64,000 nt of DNA, taken from NCBI GenBank assembly GCA_019321725.1, contig CM033123.1, positions 1,806,960 through 1,870,959 of the forward strand, in the 5' to 3' direction. The notes beneath the pieces are model-generated. The model had not been told where the DNA came from. It was given only the letters and a program-made list of their open reading frames with translations, and searched no databases. This stretch comes from Paulownia fortunei (taxonomy: Eukaryota; Streptophyta; Magnoliopsida; Lamiales; Paulowniaceae). Shown here piece by piece: positions 13,568 to 26,879 of the stretch. Position 1 is the stretch's first letter. Each line of letters begins with the position of its first letter. The position numbers and the translations under genes are program-made.

Positions 13568-14871
13568 GTGCCACGTTCTCTCTCTAGAATTTTCCTTTTA
13601 GCGTTAATTCCGTGAATTTTGGTAAAGATTTTTGGACGCAGTTTTCGAATCCGTGATACTACTGGAATCTCTTCTAAAATCTTCAATTTCGTCTCTGGTT
13701 ATTCCAAGGAAAAAAAATTGGCTTGAATTTTTTTCTCAATTCTGCTGGTTTTGCTGGTTTTTATTGCGCAAGTTGAAGAAAGAGCGAGGATTTCAAATCG
13801 GTGTTTGACTGCAGCTCCATTTTCTCCGCACTAGGAAGTAAGTTGACTTGGATTTGTTGCGTTCGACGAATTTAGGAGGGGGGAGTGGGAAAAACATTTT
13901 TTATTGGTAATATAGTTTGCATTTGCAGTTCGAAAGCTGAGATCTAGTGCGGAGTTCAAAATTCGAATATGATGTGTTTTTCTCGAACTCCGCGAGTAAT
14001 TTTCCGCTGCTTCAGAAAGTTTTATCTATGTTGTTTCATGATCATTCGTGCAATATGTAGCTACGTGCGCGTGATTTTGGTTAATGATGTAAATGTGCTG
14101 GAAGTTTTCAGTTTTGATTATGTTTTTGTTTTAGTTACCTTATATTGTTCGTGTACGTGTTTGCTTTTTTTTTTTTTTTTGGTGTTTATGTGACTACTTA
14201 TAAATGTTTTCCTCGTACATCCATAAATGAATGACCCGTCAAGACTGTCAGTGCTGCTTCAATGACTATTTTTTTATTGCACTTGTAAACAGGTCAGTTA
14301 ATTCATTTAAAGAACTATTTGAATAGTTTTACAAACTATATCTACTTGTAATTTGTCAGTTTAACTATATGAAGATTGTTAGAAATCAACGTAATAAGCT
14401 GCTAAAAAGATTAGAATGATTGACTTTCTGTATGGTGAACAACTTGTTTGTTCGATTTTAAGAAAGTTGTGAACTTCTATCGATTGATTGACTTATTAAT
14501 CACGTGTACAACTTTGATGTGGTTTTCTCGAGTCCAGCAGGTAATTTACACTCATTTTCCATTGCTTATGCACGCATCAAACATGTCGAATGCACTACTT
14601 ATTTCTATGTTTTTGCTTATCCTTTAAAGTTTATGCATGTGATTGACTGTCTGTTCATGAAGTAATTATGCAGAAAGCATTACTTTTTGGGCGTGTTTTG
14701 GTGAAGTTATTACGTATGATATGGGTGTTCTTGTGCACAACTAAATATCTATATGCACTATGCTAGTAGAAAGGTACACGTATCTGATGTAAACATGGGA
14801 TTATGAGCTTCTATTAGTGGATAGAGTTATTGATGTGCATTCTGTTCTGTATTGCAGGGCTAATTTGTCGC

Positions 14872-14964
14872 ATGAGAGCTGATTTGAATTTATTGCTTGA
14901 AGTTTTGAGATCAGAATTCAAAATAATTAACAAATCTGCTGAGATTGCTACATTTTCTGGTTAA
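14872..14964 (+). promoter_or_regulatory. Upstream ORF of 30 codons in the NHX 5'UTR
   Basis: After the leader intron is removed, the first ATG of the mRNA is at 14872. It opens a frame of 30 codons (starting MRADLNLLLEVLRSEF) that stops with TAA at 14962-14964, 17 bases before the main ATG at 14982. It does not overlap the main ORF. A ribosome would have to leak past it or reinitiate, so it may lower or condition NHX translation. The role is inferred. Confidence 0.5.
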
Positions 14965-14981
14965 TTTGAAATTTGGACTAC

Positions 14982-17154
14982 ATGGGATTTGACCCGGGAA
15001 CTATGTCAGAGACGATGAATATTTTGTCAACCTCTGATCACACTTCAGTGGTCTCGATAACCTTGTTTGTCACACTCCTTTGTGCATGTATTGTGATTGG
15101 TCATCTGTTGGAGGAAAATCGTTGGATGAATGAATCTATCACTGCCCTCATAATTGTAAGTATATTTGTGCTCTTGTGTATGCATGTATTTGCTGGTGAC
15201 CATCTGTGATTTGGAGTATCTATTTTGTTCTTTATGCTTGTTTTTATTGTTTAAGTGACTACTGCTGTTTTTAAATGAAAAGGGTGTAGGCACTGGAGTT
15301 GTAATTTTACTAATAAGCGGAGGGAAGAGCTCGCATCTCATGGTGTTCAGTGAGGATCTTTTCTTCATTTATCTGCTTCCACCAATCATCTTCAACGCCG
15401 GGTAAGTACTTTTTACACCTTTATCTGTTTTGGGGGTACAATCTTGCTTTTATCTCTTGATTTTTATTCGATATTTGCCTCCTGATCTTTATGCTGTAAC
15501 ATGTCGATGTGGTTTGTTCTCTTAGGAGATAATGTTTTTTTTTTCCATCAGAGACATGACCAACATCATGATATAAACCATGGTCATTTGGTTCACAGAG
15601 AAATTGATTGACGCAGACCTCTAGTTTTCCTCTTTCTATACTTAATACAACTATTTTTATTTTTTATAAACCATACCACATTGAAAAAGCTGAAAAAGTT
15701 ATGCCTCCATTATCACCTATACTTAGGGCAGATGTGCGCTACCCAGTAACTCTCTCAAGGGGTCTGCCTCCCAACAGTACCTCATGAGGTTATTGACGTT
15801 CTGCAACTCTCAAACCCTTGTTCCTTTCAATGAAATTGATAAAAGATGAGGTTTATTTAAGGAATTTTTTTTTAAAGTATTTAATGATCATATCTGGTTT
15901 GAATTTTTGTCCTGGGTCAAACCTTTCAGCTGAGAGCATTTCCTGGGAAGTCTGTGTAGTGTTCTTGTTATTTGAGGGCAAATAAAACTCAGTTTTTGCC
16001 ACCCTTGTGTTGCTTTGCATAGTAAGGCTAATTATTAGAAGATTCATATGAATTGCTAGTATTATCAATATCAGATCAGTTACTATGTTTTGTAGCTGCA
16101 AAGTTTTGCTATGTGGTGAATGTCTGTTTTATGTTTATCTCCTCAATCTATGAATCAGGTTCCAGGTTAAAAAGAAACAATTCTTTCGCAACTTCATGAC
16201 TATAATGCTGTTTGGAGCATTTGGTACCTTGATATCCTTCATCATCATATCATTAGGTATGGCCATTATTTATTTTATCTATGGATATCCATTGTTCCAA
16301 AGAAGGAAAATTCTTGCCTCTTAAGTTTCATTCATATCAGTGTTCATTATCCTGTATCAGCACTGCTCTTTTCAATTTTTATGGTCTGAACTTCACTGAA
16401 AGTGAAAACCCTCTTCTGAGCTGGTTCCTGCATGCTCTTCCGACAAGACTCAACTTTGCTCTTTCTCTTGTCCTTTTTCTAACTTTTCTTTATACATAGA
16501 TACATGCATATACGTGAACATATATATATGCAGGCATGCATGTGTGTACTTGTGTTACTGTTGTCCCCATCTGAAGTAGAGTCTACAATGGTACAAACAT
16601 AAATACAAATACTTCTGTTATTAACTATGGTTGAGCTTGTTGTCATGCCTGCCTTCTTTTTCATCTGGAAGAGAAATTGTATTCACAGAAAAAGAGCATG
16701 AAGCAAGATTTGATATTGTTGCTTGGATATACCGTGTTTCAATTGCTATTGATCTCCATTTCTCGGATACCTCCTGATTGTATCATGTTACAATAAGCTA
16801 ATTAAACTATTCTTTTCTTGGGGGGAAACATGCATGATTAGCATATTACTGATTTTTTTTTCAAATGTACTTGTTTTTCTCTCTTTAATTGTCTTGGGTG
16901 ACACATAACTATAAAATTTGGGAGGGAACTTTTGAAAGGGAAAGCATTAAAGAAGACAAAAAGAAGCAGAAGAAGAATAGCTTTTGCAGAAGTTTGAAAT
17001 TACTGTATATTTTAATGATCTATTTTCTCATTTGCTTAATCTGTAGCATGTAAATGGCTGTGCTGTTATTTAAATCTTTCAAATCTTGTGGCAGGCGCTA
17101 TCGCCTTCTTCCAGAAAATGGATGTTGGTCTCGCAATTGGAGATTATCTTGGTA

Positions 17155-17198
<44 letters not shown>

Positions 17199-19792
17199 CA
17201 CACACACACACATGCTTCAGCATAACATTTTTTGTCTCTGCTTTAACGCCTTCTGCTTCTTTCCAGCAATTGGAGCAATTTTCGCTGCGACGGATTCAGT
17301 TTGCACATTGCAGGTGCATTTTACAGCTTTTAACAAGTGAAATCTGTGATGAAAACTTTTTCAAGTGTGATGCAATATATCTAATTCTGCAGGTGCTCAG
17401 TCAGGATGAGACACCATTGCTGTACAGTCTAGTATTTGGAGAAGGCGTTGTTAATGACGCAACATCTGTGGTGCTTTTCAATGCAGTCCAGAACTTCGAC
17501 CTCTCTCATATCAATACCGCTGTAGCTTTGGAGCTAGTTGGAAACTTTTTTTATTTGTTTATCTCAAGCACTGTGCTGGGAGTTGTAGTGAGTCTCTCTT
17601 CCTGCCTCTCTATCTCTCTCTGGGGAATGAGTGAGCATGTGAACTTCTGAGTTACTCTCCATTTTTCAATATTGAAAATTTATCTTTTACTTCAGACTGG
17701 ACTGCTTAGTGCATACGTCATAAAGAAGCTCTATTTTGGAAGGTTGGTGACAATTGCCTTGCTTGTATTTTTGTCTCTTACATACAGAAACTACCTTTAA
17801 AATTTAAATATTATTTTTTGGCAAGAGAATTAATGTTTGTAAAGAGTTCTAAGAGATCATACTGCACACCTGATATGTTTGCCATATCACAATGAAATGC
17901 ATAATGAAATAATGAAACCTTGCAAGTTGTTTTCCATTAACTTTTTCCTCTGTTGATTTGATGATACAAACATAAGATATATGTTAAGATGAAGGCCAAT
18001 GTATGATACCTTTGCTAACAACTCTCTGATATCTATGACTGCTCTCGGATGAACTGCAGGCATTCCACTGATCGTGAGGTCGCCATCATGATGCTCATGG
18101 CTTACCTTTCATACATGTTGGCTGAAGTAAGTTTCTGGACGACCTTTAGGAGCTTTTTGAACTTGGCATTCTCTTTTAGTGACTGATATCATGTTGTAGA
18201 CCCTTGAATTGTCGGAGTGAACTTTTTTCTGACCTAAGGTGTCTTGCAGTTATTCTATTTAAGCGGTATCCTCACTGTGTTCTTCTGTGGGATTGTGATG
18301 TCACACTATACCTGGCATAATGTCACTGAGAACTCAAGAGTTACCACAAAGTATGATTTTATCTTACAACACAAGCCCATTCAAACAAGTTATTGCTTAT
18401 ACCGCTTCCCCTTTCTATGGTAATTGTTTAAATTTCTTAGTAATGATTTAACCATAATGCAGGCACACCTTTGCAACACTGTCATTTGTTGCCGAGATCT
18501 TCATATTTCTTTATGTTGGCATGGATGCTCTAGACATTGAGAAATGGAGAGTTGTGAGTAACAGGTATGGTCGCTGTGTGGGTAACATATCCACAGTTGG
18601 ATATTAGTAATCATAACAATTTCCTGAGTTATGCAATTAAATTGGGAATTTATGTATTTATTTGGAGAAATTTCTTATATTGTGTTTCTTTCATTTTTTT
18701 TCAGTCCGAAAACATCCGTTTCTGTCAGTGCAACTCTACTGGGATTGATTTTGGTTGGCAGAGCAGCCTTTGTTTTCCCTTTGTCATTTTTGTCCAACTT
18801 GACCAAGAAGTTTCCAACTGAGAAGATTGGTTTTAAGCAGCAAGTACGAGCTAAAGATCCCTATTTCTAGTTTAGATAACCTTCATTGGCTTAACATATC
18901 TAATAATTTTGCCATTTCTGATTTTGCAGATCACAATATGGTGGGCGGGTCTTATGCGAGGTGCTGTTTCTATGGCTCTTGCTTACAACCAGGTAAAATC
19001 TTAGATCTGTCTTCTTATGTTGGGATGGTTATGCTGTATTCTGCAGAAAAAAATAACATGGTGCACTCATTACTTTTGCTCATGCAGTTTACTAGAGCAG
19101 GCCATACACAGGAACGTGGAAATGCTATCATGATTACCAGTACGATAACAGTTGTGCTCTTCAGCACTGTGGTAAGATAATTAATGCTTCTGCAAAAACA
19201 TGTGGTATTGTGGTAGGCTACTACTAGGTTGCATGTGGATTAGTTAGTCCAAGAGAGAATACGTGGGAAAGACTCACAAAACAATATCTATCTTTTTTCT
19301 TTCTTAAGGAAGTTCCATTCTCCAAATTGATTTATTTTCTTCCCCCATGGTGTAACCGTGCAAGTAACTCATACTTAATTCATCTTAAATACTTTACATG
19401 TGTCCTTGCAGGTGTTTGGCTTGATGACAAAACCTCTGGTGAGGTTATTGATGCCCTCGTCGAAACAACTAAACAGGATGATCTCTTCAGAGCCAGTTAC
19501 ACCAAACTCCATCATCGTGCCACTTCTTGGCGAAGGTCAGGACTCTGTAGCCGAACTATTTAGTGAAAATGGACCGGCTTCAGAAGCCCGTGAAGGTGGC
19601 CAGGGCGTGGCCCGCCCAAGCAGTTTACGGATGCTATTGAGAACACCTACTCGTACAGTCCACTACTACTGGAGAAAATTCGATGATGCTTTCATGCGTC
19701 CCGTTTTTGGCGGGCGTGGTTTTGTTCCGTATGTACCGGGCTCACCAACTGAACAAAGCGTGCATCATTGGCCAGGAGAAGCCAAACACTAA
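14982..19792 (+). CDS. NHX: Vacuolar Na+(K+)/H+ antiporter, NHX1/NHX2 class
   Basis: Fourteen exons join in phase to 557 residues: 14982-15155, 15283-15401, 16159-16256, 17095-17151, 17267-17313, 17393-17587, 17696-17742, 18060-18126, 18250-18350, 18463-18564, 18705-18843, 18930-18992, 19088-19171, 19412-19792. The protein has the NHX N-terminus (LSTSDHTSVVS, GHLLEENRWMNES), the amiloride-binding motif LFFIYLLPPI, and the transport core FAATDSVCTLQV and GEGVVNDATSVVLFN with its conserved acidic residues. It also has GLMRGAVSMALAYNQFTR and a hydrophilic C-terminal tail from about residue 440. The family exchanges cytosolic Na+ or K+ for luminal protons across the tonoplast, for salt tolerance, K+ storage and pH control. 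The start is the first ATG in this frame. The loop after FFQKMDVG looks one residue shorter than in the relatives I remember. Converges with the VAP27 gene. Confidence 0.97.
17158..17212. repeat. (CT)n(CA)n microsatellite at the 5' end of an NHX intron
   Basis: The CT run starts five bases inside the donor gtaaag of the exon ending at 17151 and continues to 17196, followed by CA repeats. The host intron is only 115 bases (17152-17266). Confidence 0.95.
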
Positions 19793-20716
19793 GGGTATTG
19801 CACTAATTTATCAGCCTCTCTTTGCTAGGTGGCACACAGACTCAGTTTTGGACCTCTGTTTTTGTACAACTTGACTGTTTTTCTTTTTCTTTTACTCGTC
19901 GTGTGGGATGATGGGGGTGTCGAAATTAGTAGAGATTGCAAAATTTGTTTCATGGTGGTGATATTGGTTTCAACTAAAGTATTGTGTTTGGCAGTCATCG
20001 ACTGGAAGAGTCTACTTGGGAGCTCTGAAAGGTTTTCTCCCTGACTAGATTCTGCAGAAACACCAACTCGGTGTTTGTTTTGTTCTTGTAAGCAACAAAT
20101 CATATAGGGTAAAGCTTTTCTGTATAAGATTTTCACTGTTTACATGTGATGTATAGTTATGATGTAATTATTTCGTTTGTGTGGATTACAGCTTTCCCAG
20201 AACACTCATCAAAAGCTTTACAAATTCTATTCATGATTTTCTTTTCCTTTGTGTCCATAATGCAAGCATCAAAATTATGATCGGTTTATTAGGGGAAAGG
20301 CAACAGAGGACAAAAAAGAGAAGAAGAAGAAGAGAAAAACAAACAAACTTTGTCTGTAATCGATTTAAATAAAGTTTTAGTACAAGATATCAAGCAATAG
20401 CATACAGATCCCTCGGAACAAATACCCTCAAGATAAATTATTCTCATTCACAACTACCAAAAAAACCACAAATTCCTAGGACGAAATTGAAACTCCCAAT
20501 TTTCTTTTATTTGATAAAATCAGTTCTTTTTTACATTCAGAATATTTGAGAGATTTCTACTGAAGCTATCAACAAGCATAGTACATAGGATGGCTTGTTA
20601 AAACCAGCCACTAGACCTGTTCTATACTTGGCATATCCGAAATACATTTCTATTGTCAATAGCAAACCCATCGTGAATTTCTGCACTAAGCTCAAACCAA
20701 GAAGCTGATCGTCAAT
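19793..20716. other. Convergent 3' region between NHX and VAP27
   Basis: The two stop codons are 925 bases apart and no other gene is evident. The NHX 3'UTR probably ends before about 20200; an AATAAA-like sequence occurs near 20368. The VAP27 3'UTR occupies the right part. Short open frames on both strands here look like chance frames. Confidence 0.5.
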
Positions 20717-23700
20717 TCAATAAGCTCGAAACAAGGACCCGATCATCAAACTAATCAGTGCGACCATGCAGACAAAAAGTGGGGGGAAACCAACTTGAAT
20801 TTTTCTTGCACCCCTCTTTGTCCTCAAGATTGCCTGTACAGAAAGAAGCAACTTCTCAACTTCCATTGTGTACTTGCTACGTGTTGCAGTCACCAAAAGC
20901 AATAAACTATAGTAATCTAGGGCACTTAACTGCAGCTTTCGCAAGAGAACGAGCACAAACAGAAAACCATTATGATGGTTTCTGCCGTTGCTTTCGTATT
21001 CATCCATAACAAGAAAGTAGAGATAGTATAATAAGGACAATCATTTAACCGTATATTAATAAAAAAAAAGCAAATCCAAGGAAAGAAGTGTGTAAATTCA
21101 CCCACCAATTCTTGCTTTAATGTTTCCTTCTCACGAAGAGTGTTGCTCTTTTCTTCTTTTAGCTTCTCAATCGAGTACTCTGCCTGTAAAGAAAGCCAGA
21201 ATTTTGTATGTTCAGCATTTCCATCGGCATAATTCATCAGTTGAGCATTAATCATTCCAGTACCCACTTACACTTGATTCATGAAACTTAGAATCGTGAA
21301 ATAATATAAAAGCTTGGATTCAGTAATACAGGAACAACACTGATTATCTGGTTCCCTCATTGATCATGGAGTTGTGATAAAATGAAAATAAAAATTTGAG
21401 TTTAGTTCTAATTCCCAATAATGAACTATATGCAGCTTCAAAGGACATCCACATCCACAAATTCTGATATCACATGATGCAATACTGACCTGAACTAGCT
21501 TGGAATCCATGGCACTGATCTTTGATCTCAATTCCTCAATATCTTTTGTTAGCTTCAACTCTGCCTCTTCAACATCTTTCACTTGCTTCAATTCCTCATC
21601 CTTGTCAGGGTAAAACTCCTCTGACTTCATATTGTCCATGACCTTTAGTGATCTAGACTCTTCCATATTTTTGACAATTTTGACTGCCTCCACTTTCTTA
21701 ATTAGCTGCACCCAAGAGAAAGATAGCTTCATGATTTGATAAGGTCCATGAGAGGAGGTATAACAAACACTATGTTTGACCCAAAAGAGCAGTCTTACAA
21801 TTGAAAGTTCAGACATCAGAGTGATAAAGTAATTATTCAATCCCTAGAAATATACTTCTTTACATGGCTTAACTGACATAAAACCATGTAAGAAACGGGG
21901 TAAATAGGTGAAAGGCAGCAGCAAGACATGATACTTAAAAACAACTTCCATTTCTTGACTCTATACAATGAAAAATACAACTTTATTAAATAATTGATAA
22001 AGCAGAATAAGCCGCGCAATCAACAAAGTAATTATCATGGATCTTTATCAAATTCTTAGGCATTGAAGAACCGAACAAGTTGCCTGAATCCTGTCATCTG
22101 TCCAAGATTTCAATGAAGTGATATTAAGATTTCTCACCATATCAGGAGGAGGGAAATTTTCAACTCCATTCTGCAATTTATCTTTTGGCATTGAAGTCTC
22201 GTAAGATGGTTCTTGCTTAATAACTCCATTAACAGGCAGCAAAACAGGTGAATGGGGTTCTTTTGGCTTTGAAGTCTCATAAGATGCCTCTTGCTTCAAA
22301 ATTACATCAGCTAGTGGCTTTGCTGGAGAATTGGGTGCACTAGTAAGAACAACCCTGAGCTTGCTCTCTTCAATATACCTTTGACTATCTTTTGCAAACT
22401 GCCAGAAGAAAAAATATAAGAAAAAACCAATTAAAACCTTTATTTTCCACTAACAGCTCAAAATGCAAGGTAAAGAGAATGAGAAACTACATCACTGTAG
22501 CTGATATCCTACCATGCCAGGTGTAATCTCTTCTTCTGTTGTGCCAAATGGTACCACCGTGCTCTGAATCAGGAATTTATCCTTGCATTGCATCTCTGAG
22601 GGAACCGATTTCTGTGCTTGCATGGTAACTGTATAAAAGGTAAGTGTCAGGAATTCTTAGAAAATAATCAAATTCATTGCATTATAATTAGTCAACAAAG
22701 AAGTGAAACTTCAGTCAAATATCTGCTATTTTGCCCAAAAAAAAAAAGTTACTACTTGGTAGCCGCTAAGATGCATATTTAGGCAACTGCAGAAAATTTT
22801 AAGGTAGTGCAATAAAATGTAATAAAGCTATTAAAGATGCAAAGCGAAATCAGGTATAAAAAGCGAAACTCCAACAGCCCCAAAATGGAATAAAAATTTG
22901 TGAAAATGAACATTTTCAAGCTCATTATTTGTCAGTAACATGGGCATCCTGTGCCGTAGGCTTGACTTCTCCATACTATAATTCAAATGAAATCCCAATA
23001 ATTTTTGGTTGGCCTGTGGAAAAGCAATTATGCTGTCTAGATTTTTAAATCATCAATTGAAAATTATTCAAATGTGTATGTCTATAATCATTAAGCTGAA
23101 TATGTAGTGGAATTCTTTGCAACAAGCTGATAGGAATCCATTGCTTACTGACTGGAATCAGCTATATGGAAAACCCTATTCAGCTACATCTACGGTCAGC
23201 TCTGACCATTTATACTTACACTATCAGATCACAAATCATTTTGCTTTCAGGATATATTATAGGTTCCCCTACACACATGATTACAGATATGCTGTCAAGT
23301 ATCTTTAGAGGTTTCACCACTTGCATAATTTTAGAACAATCTTTCTTGAGAAGATACTGTAAGATTGAGGTGAGATTCAATATGACACCAATTATCAACA
23401 TCATATGTTGGCGACTTGTACATGGTTCAGCAATCAGCATATGCACAATTTCAGAAAAAAATCCATCTTTTTTACCTAATCCAAACATGTCTAGAATTTC
23501 CATTGGTACTTAAATTAACAGTACTATTGTGCTTCCATTCATTGTTGACAATGTTATCAAAATCAAATGCAGATTCACAACTATATGGTTGCTGCAAGCA
23601 ATTTCCCAAAGACGAGCAGCATTTTTATCCGAAAATATCCCCTTCTTGTTTTTACAGAACAGTTCTTCATACAACAGTTCTCTAGAAGCAACTAAATTAG

Positions 23701-25031
23701 TTATAGCAATAAATAAATGTGAGATGGCATGAAATAAAGTCCCCATATCACCCATCCTCCACCCCAGTCCCAGAAAAGCAAAAAGAATAAAACTAGAACA
23801 GGAAACAAACTTAAATACCTGTGAAATCACATGTTGACTTTGGCTTGATTATACCAACATTAGGTCTCACACAGTACTTCTTTGGTGATGTAGTCTTAAC
23901 CTGCACAATGATCGTACAGCCATTTCACTAATCTCTCTTAGAAAAGAAGATTTACATCCACATTGTTTAACTTGTAAAAATAGGAAATATTTTAATAACC
24001 AGGCTCATTATAGAATTAGTTGCATGAGATAGTGCACAAATAAAGGATCAGAAACCACTTAACCTTGAAAGCCACATACTGGTCAGTGACATTGGCAAGG
24101 TGAACAGCACATGAACTCTGCTTCTTCACCTCAACTAGAGAAGCCAAGGGGAGTGTCAGACAAGAAACTTTTATAGGATGAAACAGATAAAGCAACGATT
24201 AAATTAGCTAAACAGTATGAAGATCCGGTTAAATTGACAACTATTAAGATATTGAGAAACAAAAAGAAAAAAATAACTGGCGATAATAAGCAGTTACCTG
24301 GTTCACAGACAAGATGCAGAAAGGAAAAATGCATAATATAGTACATGTGCTCAAAAATGTACAATCAGATTACTTGAATTCATAAAGTGTGGTTTCTGCA
24401 TTCTAAGGTAAGAACCACCAATCTAAGGAAATTAATATAGTATGCATGATAAAAAAAGCACAATCAGACACTAAATTCAATGAACCATAAGCAGGTCTAT
24501 GTTCCCCTAAAGATTGCGTTAAAACTAAACTCTACCCCGTATTCCAAAAACCAACTTAAACATTGTCAAACTTTCCCTCAGATTATATACTCCTTTTATA
24601 GTCATAAAACCACTGAATAAAAATATTTAAGTGTAATGAAATTCAACAAAAATGTGTTTTATGGCATGGAGTTAAGGCTTTGAAAATAAGTTAAATTATT
24701 TCTTTTGAATTTGAGTAAAAAGATGTCTTAAGTTTTTACATCAGGTCCTAATCCCCTGCACAACCAACACAAATCCAGATAGTGCAACTTCTCCACCAGA
24801 TAGAATACCCATTAGAAATATTACTAATGAAAGGCACCATGCTCTTGTAAAATTTATTGTCCGCACCTCAATTCGGATCAATGAGATGCGAGCGTTAATT
24901 CAGCTAAAGGCCAATAGCAAAAGGGGAAAGATTAGACATCATAATTATCAAAGCAGTGTATTGCACTATTTAATACACTTACATATGAACTTAAGTTCAC
25001 GAGGCTGAATCTCCACTAGCTGAGTATTCAT
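20717..25031 (-). CDS. VAP27: VAP27-type vesicle-associated protein (MSP domain, coiled coil, tail anchor)
   Basis: Eight minus-strand exons join in phase to 329 residues: 25031-24983, 24134-24064, 23900-23819, 22628-22513, 22398-22138, 21705-21490, 21183-21106, 20833-20717. The N-terminal 125 or so residues form a major sperm protein domain (MNTQLVEIQPRELKFI, SSCAVHLANVTDQYVAFKVK, TTSPKKYCVRPNVGIIKPKS, MQAQKSVPSEMQCKDKFLIQ). A variable linker and an acidic/basic coiled coil (about residues 210-290) follow, then a C-terminal hydrophobic anchor (FPPLFVCMVALISLMIGSLF). Plant VAP27 proteins sit in the ER membrane, bind FFAT-motif partners and link the ER to the plasma membrane and cytoskeleton. 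The linker carries two copies of a short motif, KQEASYETSKPK and KQEPSYETSMPK. A leader intron separates exon 25628-25790 from the start. Confidence 0.96.
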
Positions 25032-25790
25032 GATTCTCCAGACCTGAAAGAGTATGCAGAAGAAGTCAACTTACATTCTATCTACATTTATAAGACAACA
25101 ATAACAGCAAAATTTTATTTTTCACTCACTTTTATACAAGTTGAAAGGAATTAATTTAACATGTACTCATCAAACTAATATTCTGACTTACTATAAAACT
25201 AAAACAACAATAACATAATTTGTAGCCTTTTCTTCAATAACTGAAAGGCATTTGGTTAATATACTCGCAAGTTTAAGAAATTATATTGAAAACTAATATT
25301 AACATATTGTAATTATCCAGTTCCACTTAACACATATGCAACAACTTTTATGACTTCATCCTCCGTAAGCACGATCTACGCACTCAAAACATAGTGCATC
25401 GCGCCAGTGGTTGTACGTTGCCGTAGAAACGCCAAAACGACTAGATGATAACAAAATCTCCTTAGATTCAACACACCGCCTTAGCAAATTACAACACTAT
25501 ATGCACGATGTAAAATACACCGCAATCAGAACACGAATTAACATTTCCGGAAATCGTTGCTCACACACAAAACACACACACACACACACAGAGTGGCACA
25601 GACAAATATTGAAAGGAAGAGACTTACCGAAAATGAGATGCTTAGCGAACCTCAGATTGGAATTTTCGCAGCAGGAAGAATTCAAGTTCAAAATGCAATT
25701 CGTTGAGGAAAAACTTAAGAGAGAGTAGGTGATCGGAAAAACTACGGTATATGGAGTCTCAATTTTGTGAGAGGTCAATGGCTTTTTACT
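25032..25790 (-). other. VAP27 5'UTR with leader intron
   Basis: The donor (ATTTTCG|gtaagtctc) ends the leader exon at 25628. The acceptor ctttcag ahead of 25043 brings the leader to within 12 bases of the ATG at 25031. The outer end, near 25790, is a guess. A CA dinucleotide run (25567-25590) lies inside the leader intron. Confidence 0.5.
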
Positions 25791-26879
25791 GAGAGAGAAA
25801 ATGGAGTAAAATTTAAGCGATAAAGTTGAGGTTTCCAGGGAGTGATTGGGTGCAGTAGAGAACACATAAACCCCAACAACCAAAAATGGGCCGTTGAAAT
25901 CAAGGTACAAGCGGTGCTGCGGGATCAACATTCCTGTGTTAATTACAGCTCAGCATTAATTAACGGACTGTAACTTTAATGAGTGCGTTATTATTCTTTG
26001 TTAATTTGTTTAATCCAAAGTTAAAAAAAAAAAAAACATAACAATAGAATTTTGGTCCATGGTTTGACTAGATTAACTAGTTAATATGGTAATTATGGTT
26101 ACTTGTTATTATTGCTGACTTATCGTATTGCAATCAAATTGAGTGATAAATATAATTTACTATATACCCGACTTGCATTAATTTAATTTTTATTTTTTTT
26201 TATTTAGGAATGAGTCTAATTAAATAATATGTCAATTGATACACAATATCGTTATTAATACATTTTATTTATCTGAACTAATGTAGTTATACTTGTTTTT
26301 TAAAAAATTTCAATTATTTGTAGTAATTACCTTCAATACATTTAAATTTTGAATTCCTTTTTTTTTTTAGTGGAACTTCTAATATTCAAACTCTTGAAAA
26401 TTTCAAATTTATTGGTAGTTGTTATTATATAAAACTCTATAAATGGTGGAACATATAGAAAACTTTGATTTTAATTTTATAGTTCAAAAAAAATATTGAA
26501 TATTTTGAGTGATTTTTTATTTGAATCGAATCCAACTTATTTTACTCCATTTTGTTTACCACCATCTCTATATATTGGACTCAAATGGATTTGGACACTA
26601 TGAATTGGCCAAATTTGAAAATTTCTAAAGTTTAAATTCTAATAAAACAAAATATTGGTCCAATTATAGTTTTTACCAATTATTTCAAATGAAACAAATA
26701 CATAGTCCATGAAAAAAAAAAAGTAATAAAATTCATAGAGTCACATAAAAACCATATCACCCTATTTTCATGTTTGTTGTGTTTGGTATATAGGTCAATT
26801 TTTGGGTCTGCGCCTGCTAAAATTGAATGTAATAATACTTAAAACCATTAATTGTTGTCTTAGTTTTTTACTTTTCTTA

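Larger units (their letters stand above)
13510..14981 (+). other. NHX 5'UTR: two exons and a 1.0-kb leader intron
   Basis: The leader exon is inferred to run from about 13510 to 13837, with donor ctaggaa|gtaagttg. Leader sequence resumes at 14858 after acceptor tattgcag, and the main ATG is at 14982. A (CT)n(CA)n microsatellite (13528-13567) lies near the 5' end. I see no ATG in the leader exon after about 13500; the second leader part carries one upstream ORF (14872-14964). Arabidopsis NHX1 is also known to carry a leader intron, from memory. Confidence 0.55.

Noticed and set aside
14973..14981. NHX start at the TTG codon preceding the ATG
   Set aside because: Nuclear plant genes start at ATG in nearly all cases, and ATG 14982 gives the family-like N-terminus.
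23166..23830. Overlapping frames of 95-115 codons on both strands
   Set aside because: They lie in an intron of the VAP27 gene and have no splice or domain support.
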